Positions 32,222-38,277 of a stretch of 38,277 bases of DNA are shown here, one piece after another. Source of the stretch: an uncultured Bacteroides sp. (GTDB taxonomy: Bacteria; Bacteroidota; Bacteroidia; Bacteroidales; Bacteroidaceae); contig CABMPP010000035.1 in NCBI GenBank assembly GCA_902388495.1, positions 1 through 38,277 of the forward strand, given 5' to 3'. The translations under genes were made by a program, and so were the position numbers. Every line of letters begins with the position of its first letter. Positions within the stretch are counted from its first letter, which is position 1. The notes under the pieces are model-generated. The model did not search any database and was not told the origin of the DNA. It saw nothing but the letters and a program-made list of their open reading frames with translations.

Positions 32222-32348
32222 GTAACTGAAGGTCCTAGGAAAACCTGTGAACACGGATAGATGGACAGCAGACCCACGCTGAAATCAGCGTAGGAAACCA
32301 CTATGCCATTCTCGTGTTCACTTGAAAATTTCCTAGGTTTTCAGTTAC
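32222..32348. repeat. 127-nt imperfect hairpin in the operon leader
   Basis: The outer arms GTAACTGAA/TTCAGTTAC (32222-32230 with 32340-32348), then CCTAGGAAA and GTGAACACG (32247-32255 with 32313-32321), pair over about 30 bp. A perfect ACGCTGA/TCAGCGT hairpin (32276-32291) lies inside. It could be a small non-autonomous mobile element or a leader RNA structure. It lies between the predicted promoter and the NTP-transferase gene. Confidence 0.75.
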
Positions 32349-32423
32349 AAGAATGAAGCACAACGCTTCTTACAATATTATCTCCAATAAAATTTGAACA
32401 AAGACACTTCTCCGTTTCGGGTG

Positions 32424-32455
32424 CAAATGTATGAAATCTATCTCTTACAGACAAA
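32424..32455 (-). promoter_or_regulatory. Promoter of the headgroup operon
   Basis: On the minus strand TTTG (32452-32455), a 20-nt spacer and TACATTTG (32424-32431) match the consensus. The leader of about 270 nt contains the hairpin at 32222-32348. Confidence 0.75.
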
Positions 32456-32515
32456 ATACCACTCTCTATTTTTTACCGAAAGCAGGATTAAGTTTCAAAA
32501 AAGCTTGTGAGATTA

Positions 32516-32540
32516 TCGTTAGATACATAGTAATAATAAC
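32516..32540. repeat. 25-bp direct repeat, right copy
   Basis: Exact copy of 27891-27915, 4.6 kb away. It lies just before the promoter of the DUF1016 gene. Confidence 0.9.
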
Positions 32541-32565
32541 GTGCGTCACTTCGGGCGGAAATACC

Positions 32566-32573
32566 TATCTTTG
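32566..32573 (+). promoter_or_regulatory. -7 box of the DUF1016 gene
   Basis: TATCTTTG lies 27 nt before the ATG at 32601. The -33 region is not convincing. Confidence 0.5.
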
Positions 32574-32574
32574 C

Positions 32575-32604
32575 ACAAAATCCTTATTCTAAGCATTATC
32601 ATGA
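32575..32604. repeat. 30-bp leader repeat, left copy
   Basis: ACAAAATCCTTATTCTAA followed by GCATTATCATGA is nearly repeated at 33802-33830. Fifteen bases (AAATCCTTATTCTAA) are exact. Both copies end in the start codon of the following gene. Confidence 0.7.
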
Positions 32605-33782
32605 AAGAGAGCCACTCATTAGAAGCAAGATATACAATTGCCGTCCAAACAATTAAGACAGCTATTTTACAAAGTCAGTATCAAGCTATAAAGCTTGTAA
32701 ACAAAGAACAATTGGCTCTATACTATGGCATAGGCCGCTATATCTCTAAGAATTCTCGCAATGGCTTTTGGGGTAAAGGAGCTATCGCTTACATAAGTGA
32801 CAGACTACAGAAAGAGTTACCCGGACTGAGAGGCTTTTCAGAAACCAACCTTAAAATGATACGTATCTTTTATGAAAGTTGGAATATACTTGATTGTAAT
32901 TCGTCAGATGCAACTGACGAATTACAACTATCAAAGAAAATTGCAAATACTAAATCGTCAGTTACAACTGACGATTTACCAATAGCAGAAACATTATATG
33001 AGGAAATTCGCCAATTACAACTACCAAATTTTAAAGATTTCCCTATAGAAGCATTCTTTACGATTGGCTTCTCCCATCATTATGCAATCTTGTCGCAAGT
33101 TAAAACACTGGAAGAACGATATTTCTATATTCAGTTGTGCGCTAATGAACATTTAAAAGTAGATGCTTTGAAGAAAATGATGAAAGCAGATACATTCCAC
33201 AATCAGAGCCTGCTTCCAAATAACTTTATAGATAAGTTGTCTACAGCCGAATTTGCCAAACGGGCAATATTGGCATTCAAGGATGAATATGTACTTGACT
33301 TTATCAACGTGGAGGAACTGGGAGCAAGAGATATTGAAGATGTCGATGAACATATTGTTGAACAGAAAATCGTTCAGAATATCAAGAACTTCATTATGAC
33401 TTTTGGCAGTGACTTTACGTTTGTTGGAAATCAATACCGAATAGAGGCACTTGGGCATACACATATTATCGATCTGTTGTTTTTCAACCGGGAATTATCA
33501 TCGTTAGTAGCAATAGAATTGAAAACAGGACCATTCAAAACGGCCTATTTAGGGCAACTGAATATGTATCTTCGCGTACTCGATGATTTTGTACGCAAAC
33601 CAACCGAAAACCCTTCAATTGGCATCGTGCTTTGCAAAAGTGCAGATAAAGCATATGTAGAATATGCAGTACGCGACTATGACAAACCAATGGGAGTAGC
33701 AACTTATAAAACTGCAACAGACATGCCTGAGCGATTAAGAAAGACATTACCCGATATCGAAGAACTGAAAAAATTGCTGTAG
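32601..33782 (+). CDS. DUF1016 (YhcG) PD-(D/E)XK nuclease-like protein
   Basis: A 393-residue protein. The N-terminal DUF1016 domain (NKEQLALYYGIGRYIS, ISDRLQKELPGLRGFSETNLKMIRIFYESW) is followed by a variable linker and then the YhcG C-terminal nuclease domain. Its active-site residues appear to be Asp291 (IIDLLFFNR), Glu306-x-Lys308 (AIELKTG) and Gln319 (LGQLNMYL). Family members are common accessory genes, thought to act on DNA or to be linked to mobile elements. The ATG at 32601 is used because the -7 box is only 27 nt upstream. Two palindromes sit inside the coding sequence. Flanking leader repeats suggest the gene was inserted. Confidence 0.9.
   Translation: MKESHSLEARYTIAVQTIKTAILQSQYQAIKLVNKEQLALYYGIGRYISKNSRNGFWGKGAIAYISDRLQKELPGLRGFSETNLKMIRIFYESWNILDCNSSDATDELQLSKKIANTKSSVTTDDLPIAETLYEEIRQLQLPNFKDFPIEAFFTIGFSHHYAILSQVKTLEERYFYIQLCANEHLKVDALKKMMKADTFHNQSLLPNNFIDKLSTAEFAKRAILAFKDEYVLDFINVEELGARDIEDVDEHIVEQKIVQNIKNFIMTFGSDFTFVGNQYRIEALGHTHIIDLLFFNRELSSLVAIELKTGPFKTAYLGQLNMYLRVLDDFVRKPTENPSIGIVLCKSADKAYVEYAVRDYDKPMGVATYKTATDMPERLRKTLPDIEELKKLL
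32896..32978. repeat. Two TCGTCAG palindromes inside the DUF1016 gene
   Basis: GTAATTCGTCAG (32896-32907) pairs perfectly with 32914-32925 across ATGCAA. TAAATCGTCAGTT (32951-32963) pairs perfectly with 32966-32978 across AC. All four arms share TCGTCAG or its complement. The segment encodes the variable linker (residues about 99-128). Confidence 0.85.
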
Positions 33783-33801
33783 CAATGATAAACATAGATA
33801 C

Positions 33802-33830
33802 ACAAATCCTTATTCTAAATATCATCATGA
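33802..33830. repeat. 30-bp leader repeat, right copy
   Basis: ACAAATCCTTATTCTAA then ATATCATCATGA matches 32575-32604. It precedes and includes the start of the endonuclease/exonuclease/phosphatase gene. Confidence 0.7.
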
Positions 33831-34855
33831 GAAAACTGATCTTATGGTGCCTGCTGCTGCTGGCACCCGCCCTGGTCAAGAGCCAGGAGAAGAGTGAATT
33901 CACCGTGCTGCAATGGAACATCTGGCAAGAAGGGACGAAAGTGTCCGGAGGATATGATGCCATTGTAGATGAGATTATCCGCCTGAAGCCGGACTTTGTA
34001 ACCTTCAGCGAAGTGAGGAACTACCACAACACCCGCTTCTGCGACCGCATCGTACAGTCGCTGAAGTCGAGCGGAGAAACCTACTACTCCTTCTACAGCT
34101 ACGACTCCGGCCTGCTGAGCCGCCACCCCATCACCGACTCCCTGACCGTATTCCCCGAAAAGGACGACCACGGAAGCATCTACAAGATGACCAGCAAGAT
34201 AAACGGTCACAAGATAGCCGTCTACACCGCGCACCTGGATTATCTGAACGACGCCTACTACAACGTGCGGGGCTACGACGGCTCCACCTGGGAAGAAATC
34301 CCCGTTCCACAAACCGTGCGCGAAGTGCTGGAAGTGAACGACGCCTCCCTGCGCGATGATGCCATCCGAGACTTCATCACCGCCGCCCGCCAGGACATCG
34401 ACGAAGGAACCATCGTCATTCTGGGTGGAGACTTCAACGAACCCTCCCACCTGGACTGGATACGCGAAACCAAAGACCTCTACGACCACAACGGCCTCAT
34501 CATCCCCTGGACCGTTCCCCTGCTGCTGGACAATAACGGATTTATCGACACCTACCGCACCCTATATCCGGACGTACTTGCCTACCCCGGCTTCACCTTC
34601 CCTGCCGATAATCCGCTAATCCCCACAGAGAAACTGACCTGGGCCCCGAAATCCGACGAACGCGACCGCATAGATTACGTGTTCTACTACCCGCATCCCG
34701 CCATCCGGCTGAAAGATGCCGTCATTTTCGGCCCGCAAGGAAGTATCGTCAAGAACCAACGGATAGCGGAGAAGTCCAAAGACAAGTTCTTGCTGCCGAA
34801 GGGCGTCTGGCCTACCGATCACAAAGGATTAATGGTGACGTTCGAGGTAGAATAA
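33827..34855 (+). CDS. Secreted endonuclease/exonuclease/phosphatase-family enzyme
   Basis: A 342-residue protein with a signal peptide (LILWCLLLLAPALVKSQ). The EEP-fold residues are visible: Asn31 in LQWNIW, Glu62 in FSEVRNY, YTAHLDYL, GGDFNEPSHLD, DRIDYVFYY and PTDHKGLMV. Such enzymes are metal-dependent phosphodiesterases or phosphatases acting on nucleic acids, lipids or inositol phosphates; a periplasmic phosphodiesterase is most likely. The ATG at 33827 starts the signal peptide; an earlier ATG at 33785 lies 2 nt after the DUF1016 stop and is unlikely. Its coding sequence is more GC-rich than the DUF1016 gene. Confidence 0.88.
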   Translation: MRKLILWCLLLLAPALVKSQEKSEFTVLQWNIWQEGTKVSGGYDAIVDEIIRLKPDFVTFSEVRNYHNTRFCDRIVQSLKSSGETYYSFYSYDSGLLSRHPITDSLTVFPEKDDHGSIYKMTSKINGHKIAVYTAHLDYLNDAYYNVRGYDGSTWEEIPVPQTVREVLEVNDASLRDDAIRDFITAARQDIDEGTIVILGGDFNEPSHLDWIRETKDLYDHNGLIIPWTVPLLLDNNGFIDTYRTLYPDVLAYPGFTFPADNPLIPTEKLTWAPKSDERDRIDYVFYYPHPAIRLKDAVIFGPQGSIVKNQRIAEKSKDKFLLPKGVWPTDHKGLMVTFEVE

Positions 34856-34872
34856 AACAAATAAACACTTTC

Positions 34873-34904
34873 GTTGTTAGGATATGAAAAAATACGTATC
34901 TTTG
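34873..34904 (+). promoter_or_regulatory. Promoter of the structured RNA at 34.9 kb
   Basis: A TTG element (34874-34876), a 20-nt spacer and TATCTTTG (34897-34904) match the consensus. The start would be near 34911, in the first RNA helix. Confidence 0.7.
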
Positions 34905-34908
34905 CAAC

Positions 34909-35092
34909 AGAACTTGAAAGCGACGTAAGTTTTACGTCAATATACGCAGTTCTCTCCGGTAGAGCTAAAATGTAGCGATTTTATGACACACCGGATGAGT
35001 ACAGCCTGTATCTGCATTGGTACGGGCTTACTTGTCCATGTGTCAGGGTGCCGCTACATACCTAGCTTTTTGGATAAGTAATGCCCCGTACC
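34909..35092 (+). ncRNA. Candidate structured RNA, second member of the family
   Basis: Helices seen: AGAACT (34909-34914) with 34948-34953; GACGTAA (34922-34928) with 34932-34938; AGCTA plus TGTAGCG (34963-34977) with CGCTACA plus TAGCT (35052-35067); TGACACA (34984-34990) with 35039-35045; GCCTGTA (35004-35010) with TACGGGC (35021-35027), followed by TTACTTG. An alternative helix pairs GGTACGGGC-TTACTT (35019-35033) with 35076-35092. The nested plan, the TTACTTG after the apical hairpin and the refolding strand match the RNA at 16.69 kb. It precedes a broken gene copy and then the intact one. Confidence 0.65.
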
Positions 35093-35259
35093 TCTCTTAT
35101 AGAAACCATAATAGCCGTATAGGGATTAATTGTACAACTCAAAATCAATCTCTATATGGCTATTTGGCTTTCAATAAAATCCGCAGCTGAAAAAGTACAG
35201 TATCACAAAGGAACAGATATACAGTCAGATGAGACTTCGTTAAGCATATTCCTTTTTAG
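35016..35259 (+). repeat. Tandem duplication, left copy
   Basis: About 244 nt covering the RNA 3' half and the 5' end of a small gene. They are imperfectly repeated at 35268-35513. Both start ATTGGTACGGGCTTAC and end in CCTYTTTAG. Confidence 0.85.
35156..35259 (+). pseudogene. Truncated copy of the downstream HTH gene
   Basis: It starts MAIWLSIKSAAEK, as the intact gene starts MANWLSIKSAAEK. Small insertions then shift the frame, and similarity ends at 35259, where the second repeat copy begins. The reading frame that continues to 35374 is a chance extension. Confidence 0.75.
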
Positions 35260-35267
35260 TATCAATT

Positions 35268-35513
35268 ATTGGTACGGGCTTACTCAACCTGCGTTAAGGG
35301 TACGCCACATACCTGACTTTCAGGATGAAGTAATGTCCCGTACCTCTTTCATAAGAAGCACAATAGCCTCATAAGGATTAATCATGCAACTCAAATTCAA
35401 TCTTTATATGGCAAACTGGCTTTCAATAAAATCCGCAGCCGAAAAATACGGCATCGCAGAGGAACAGATATACGAACTGATAAGACTTCGTTATATATCA
35501 TATTCCTCTTTAG
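35268..35513 (+). repeat. Tandem duplication, right copy
   Basis: Second copy, leading into the intact gene. It keeps the GGTACGGG...CCCGTACC pairing (35271-35278 with 35337-35344) but has lost the 5' half of the RNA. Confidence 0.85.
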
Positions 35514-35899
35514 ACTGTAATCTGGATGATAACAGTGGTCCCCTCGTCGATACTGACGAGATTGACAAACTCCTCCATTTTAACAGGATAGAGTCTTTCC
35601 CTGACGACAGAACAATCGAAAGAGTTCCCGTCAGTCATCTGAACTGGCTTTACAAGGAGTATGAAAAATCAGAAGAAATCAATGACCAGTTATTGGAGGA
35701 TATTCGTTCCTTCAACCGCAAAGAAGCAATACTTAGGAAAGATTTAAAAAGCCTGGCATCCCTCGCGAATCAGATAACAAGCCTAAGTGCAAAGATGACC
35801 AAAGATATGGGATGCGTAACACGCAGAAAAGACAAAAAGATATGGTCTTTTCTGAATCACCTCTTCAAAAGAAAGAAGGTTTATTCCGCAAATAGGTAA
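35408..35899 (+). CDS. HTH-plus-coiled-coil protein
   Basis: A 163-residue protein. The N-terminus (WLSIKSAAEKYGIAEEQIY, then ELIRLRYISYSSL and VDTDEIDKLL) resembles an excisionase/MerR-type HTH_17 domain. Residues about 75-130 are strongly charged and helical (YEKSEEINDQLLEDIRSF, KDLKSLASLANQITSL), likely a coiled coil. The C-terminus is very basic (RRKDKK, FKRKKVY). It could be a small DNA- or RNA-binding regulator. The ATG at 35408 aligns with the start of the duplicated copy; 35384 is an alternative. The structured RNA copy sits directly upstream. Confidence 0.7.
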   Translation: MANWLSIKSAAEKYGIAEEQIYELIRLRYISYSSLDCNLDDNSGPLVDTDEIDKLLHFNRIESFPDDRTIERVPVSHLNWLYKEYEKSEEINDQLLEDIRSFNRKEAILRKDLKSLASLANQITSLSAKMTKDMGCVTRRKDKKIWSFLNHLFKRKKVYSANR

Positions 35900-35940
35900 T
35901 AAAATGGAAATTTCACCAACTCTATGCCGTTCGTTTTTGT

Positions 35941-35948
35941 TATCTTTG
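35941..35948 (+). promoter_or_regulatory. -7 box of the AAA-ATPase gene
   Basis: TATCTTTG lies 30 nt before the ATG at 35979. A -33 TTTG at the ideal distance is not seen. Confidence 0.5.
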
Positions 35949-35978
35949 CTCTGTGGAAACATTAAAAGCTAAATAGTT

Positions 35979-37724
35979 ATGAAAGCATTACCCTATGGAA
36001 TATCGGACTTCCCCCGCATCATACGGAAGAACTATTACTATGTGGACAAGACGCAGTTCATCGAATCACTTGAACGTCAAGCATCCTACATCTTTCTGAT
36101 TCGCCCGCGACGTTTCGGAAAGTCCTTGTTTCTGGCTATGCTCGAGACATACTACAGCATCGACTATGCAGCGAACTTCGACGAACTCTTCGGAGACCTG
36201 TATATCGGCCAGCACCCCACCGAAGACCATAGCAGCTATATGGTACTACGATTCAACTTCTCTGAAGTCAAGGCACGCCTGGAAGAACTTGAAGCGAAGT
36301 TCGGAGAATACTGCTGCATGGTGATAAAGAACTTTATCCTGAAGTACGAGCATCTGATGGGTAGCAAAGTTTGGGAAGTGGTGAAGCGGGAGGAAACGGA
36401 TCCCGGACAGATGCTGTCCTCTTTGAAGGAATACGTCAGCCGCACGAACTGCCCTCGTATCTACCTGATGATTGATGAGTACGATAACTTCACCAACACC
36501 ATCCTTTCCTCCTATGGCCAGGACAACTATAGGAAGCAAATGCATGGCGACGGCTTTATCCGCGGCTTTTTCAATACCATAAAGGCTTCCACCTCGAATG
36601 CCGATGCTGCCATCGAGCGACTTTTTATTACCGGCGTCAGCCCCATAACGATGGATGACGTGACGAGCGGTTTCAATATCGGTACGAATATCAGCATGTC
36701 TCCACAGTTCAATGCCGTCATTGGTTTCACCGAGGATGAAGTAAGAAAGATGGTGACGTACTATATGGATGAAGGCGTGTTGCCGGCAGACGTCACGATG
36801 GAGGGGCTGTTGGAGCTGATGAAACCATGGTACGATAATTACTGCTTCTCTTCCCGAAAGTTGGAGGAGCGGATGTTCAATTCCGATATGACGCTCTACT
36901 TCCTGAACAGTTACTTACAGCAGGGGTTGCCTCCTGAAATGATGATCGACAATAATATCCGTACCGACTACAACAAGCTCCGCCATCTGGTGCAGATAGA
37001 CAAGACGTTCGGTGCGAATGCCTCCGTCATCCAGCAGATTGTGGCGGATGGCAGCATTACGGCACAGATTACCACTTCCTTTCCGGCTGAAAAGATGATT
37101 GATACGGAGAACTTCAAGAGCCTGCTGTTCTACTTCGGAATGCTGTCCATACAGGGCGTTTATCGTGGAACTCCTGTACTTGGAATCCCCAACCTGACTG
37201 TCCGCGAACAACTTTACACCTATCTGGTGGAAGCCTACAGCAAAGCATCTATTTTCAATATAGACATCAGCCACCTGTCCTCTTTAGTCATGGCAATGGC
37301 TTATGACGGCGAATGGGAGCCCGTCTTCCGCTTCTTCGCCGGCGAACTGGATCGGCAGAGCGCCATCCGCGAGTTTATCGATGGGGAAGCGCACATCAAA
37401 GGATTCCTGCTGGCGTATCTTGGACTGACACAAGGCTATGTCCTCTTTCCCGAACACGAATCGTCCAAAGGCTACGCCGACTTCTACATGATGCCAGACC
37501 TGCTGCATCAGCCGGACATTGCCTACAGCTATATCGTAGAAGTGAAGTATGCCCGGCGTGACGCCTCGGAAGCTGATATCATCCGGTTGAAGCAGGAAGC
37601 TGCAGAACAACTGAAACGCTATGCGGCAGACGAGAAAGTAGCCCACACCAAAGGGCGTACGGAATTGGGACTCATCACACTGATATTCAAGGGATGGGAA
37701 TTGGTAGTTGCAGAGCAACTATGA
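35979..37724 (+). CDS. AAA-ATPase-like / PD-(D/E)XK (DUF1703) fusion
   Basis: A 581-residue protein of the PF09820/PF08011 type. The N-terminus LPYGISDFPRIIRKNYYYVDKT is typical. The P-loop reads RPRRFGKS (42-49), Walker B is IYLMIDEYDNF, and FITGVSPITMDD is the sensor region. A C-terminal PD-(D/E)XK nuclease-like part has ADFYMM and the E-x-K of IVEVKYAR. This large Bacteroidetes family is often present in many copies per genome; its role is unknown, with defence or mobile-element ties proposed. It stands alone, convergent with folK. Confidence 0.92.
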   Translation: MKALPYGISDFPRIIRKNYYYVDKTQFIESLERQASYIFLIRPRRFGKSLFLAMLETYYSIDYAANFDELFGDLYIGQHPTEDHSSYMVLRFNFSEVKARLEELEAKFGEYCCMVIKNFILKYEHLMGSKVWEVVKREETDPGQMLSSLKEYVSRTNCPRIYLMIDEYDNFTNTILSSYGQDNYRKQMHGDGFIRGFFNTIKASTSNADAAIERLFITGVSPITMDDVTSGFNIGTNISMSPQFNAVIGFTEDEVRKMVTYYMDEGVLPADVTMEGLLELMKPWYDNYCFSSRKLEERMFNSDMTLYFLNSYLQQGLPPEMMIDNNIRTDYNKLRHLVQIDKTFGANASVIQQIVADGSITAQITTSFPAEKMIDTENFKSLLFYFGMLSIQGVYRGTPVLGIPNLTVREQLYTYLVEAYSKASIFNIDISHLSSLVMAMAYDGEWEPVFRFFAGELDRQSAIREFIDGEAHIKGFLLAYLGLTQGYVLFPEHESSKGYADFYMMPDLLHQPDIAYSYIVEVKYARRDASEADIIRLKQEAAEQLKRYAADEKVAHTKGRTELGLITLIFKGWELVVAEQL

Positions 37725-37728
37725 TACA

Positions 37729-38220
37729 TCATCGGATGTGACCACCTGAGATATCTCTCACCACCTCCGGTGCAATCTCCGCCAGCGGACACATCACGAA
37801 ATCGCGCTCGTGCATCAGCGGATGGGGAAGTTTCAGTTCGGGGGTATCGAGCAAAACAGGTGTACCGTCAGGGGCAAAACAAAGAAGCAGGTCGATGTCT
37901 ATCACGCGGTCGCTGTACACACCACCTACAGACTTATGGGCACGCCCCATTTCGCGCTCTATCTCTTGCGTGGCGCGAAGCACGGCAAAGACTGTTTCTT
38001 CGGCAGTGAAGGATGCGTCGGACTGCAAGCGCCCATCCGTCTCCACACAAAGGGCAGCATTGAGGAACGTGTTCTCCGAAGTAAAGCCCCACGGGGCAGT
38101 AGCATAAAAAGCGGAAAGGGAAACGACTTTCCCTATCCGCTCTTCTATCTTCTGAACAGCGGTACGGAGGTTCTGCTCCTTATCGCCGAGATTGGTTCCA
38201 AGACTGAAATAAATGGTCAT
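37729..38220 (-). CDS. folK: 2-amino-4-hydroxy-6-hydroxymethyldihydropteridine pyrophosphokinase
   Basis: FolK transfers pyrophosphate from ATP to hydroxymethyl-dihydropterin in folate synthesis. The 163-residue protein has SLGTNLGDKEQNL at the start, FLNAAL, EREMGR and the metal-binding DRVIDIDLLL block, then LPHPLMHERDFV, all standard FolK motifs. It ends 4 nt from the stop of the convergent ATPase gene. The start ATG at 38220 overlaps a possible TGA stop of an upstream minus-strand frame (ATGA), but that frame was not identified. Confidence 0.96.
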   Translation of the reverse strand: MTIYFSLGTNLGDKEQNLRTAVQKIEERIGKVVSLSAFYATAPWGFTSENTFLNAALCVETDGRLQSDASFTAEETVFAVLRATQEIEREMGRAHKSVGGVYSDRVIDIDLLLCFAPDGTPVLLDTPELKLPHPLMHERDFVMCPLAEIAPEVVRDISGGHIR

Positions 38221-38277
38221 ATAAATAGGAATTTACCAGCGTAGCGCTGGAGCAAGGTTTCCATTCGGATTACTTGC
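38221..38277 (-). other. Unresolved window edge
   Basis: On the minus strand one frame ends QRYAGKFLFI at an ATGA junction with folK, and another ends NLAPALRW at 38233. Neither can be assigned in 57 nt. A short CCAGCG/CGCTGG hairpin lies at about 38234-38248. Confidence 0.3.

Noticed and set aside
32222..32348. Integron attC site
   Set aside because: No recognisable R and L boxes with the RYYYAAC core and no integrase in the window.
34909..35092. Hammerhead-type ribozyme reading of CGGATGAG and nearby GAAA
   Set aside because: The core CUGANGA is not matched (G replaces U) and no three-stem junction with a GAAA strand can be drawn.
36001..37724. Restriction or known anti-phage operon around the AAA-ATPase/DUF1703 gene
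   Set aside because: The gene stands alone between the HTH-like gene and folK with its own promoter; no methylase or other partner is present.
38221..38277. 3' end of queA at the right edge
   Set aside because: This neighbour is expected for folK in some genomes, but neither frame reads like a QueA C-terminus, so it was not called.

Overview
The window looks like chromosome from a gut Bacteroides or a close Bacteroidales relative. Genes lack strong Shine-Dalgarno sequences and are preceded by the Bacteroidetes promoter pattern (TTTG near -33, TAnnTTTG near -7). The gene content is typical of the group: SusC/SusD, ECF sigma/FecR, DUF4271-hemD, smalltalk/HU/amidase, DUF1016 nuclease and RHS proteins. 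The species cannot be fixed from this alone.

Layout. (1) 1-5.7 kb is ordinary core: tRNA-Gln, tyrS, an ATGA-coupled rnpA-yidD-tatD-like operon, a LOG-family/DUF4271/hemD operon and a DUF2809 membrane protein. (2) 5.7-12.8 kb is an exported RHS system on the minus strand: an SpvB-like shell protein, an RHS-core protein whose AT-rich C-terminus carries an HESVH metallopeptidase motif, and a small exported protein 4 nt downstream that is the likely immunity protein. (3) 12.8-16.5 kb is a phage-derived-looking cassette: an S24/CI-type repressor diverging from a zinc-ribbon protein, a DUF4373 replication-like protein, an HU-like protein, the amidase and the 33-residue smalltalk peptide. (4) 16.5-17.95 kb is a scarred insertion region: 23-bp repeats, a promoter-driven structured RNA, an unknown 155-residue protein, a collapsed DUF4143 ATPase relic and two identical 85-bp copies of the metK terminator. 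(5) 17.95-19.4 kb is metK under a SAM-II-type riboswitch.

(6) 19.5-27.9 kb is a small nutrient-uptake locus: ECF sigma factor, anti-sigma FecR, SusC, SusD and one calcineurin-like phosphoesterase, with no glycosidase. (7) 27.9-32.5 kb is a four-gene operon (NTP-transferase/ATP-grasp fusion, CDP-alcohol transferase, flippase-like protein, HAD hydrolase). It probably makes and moves an unusual phospholipid or glycan headgroup. It has a long hairpin in its leader and is flanked by exact 25-bp direct repeats. (8) 32.5-38.2 kb carries a DUF1016 nuclease, a secreted endonuclease/exonuclease/phosphatase-family enzyme, a second structured RNA with a partial tandem duplication of its gene, an AAA-ATPase/PD-(D/E)XK fusion and folK.

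The most promising undescribed element is the structured RNA seen at 16.69-16.91 kb and 34.91-35.09 kb. Both copies start at a canonical promoter, share a nested hairpin followed by GCTTACTTG, can refold with a downstream AAG...AATG strand, and precede a small protein gene. All functional calls come from reading motifs; no database search was run.
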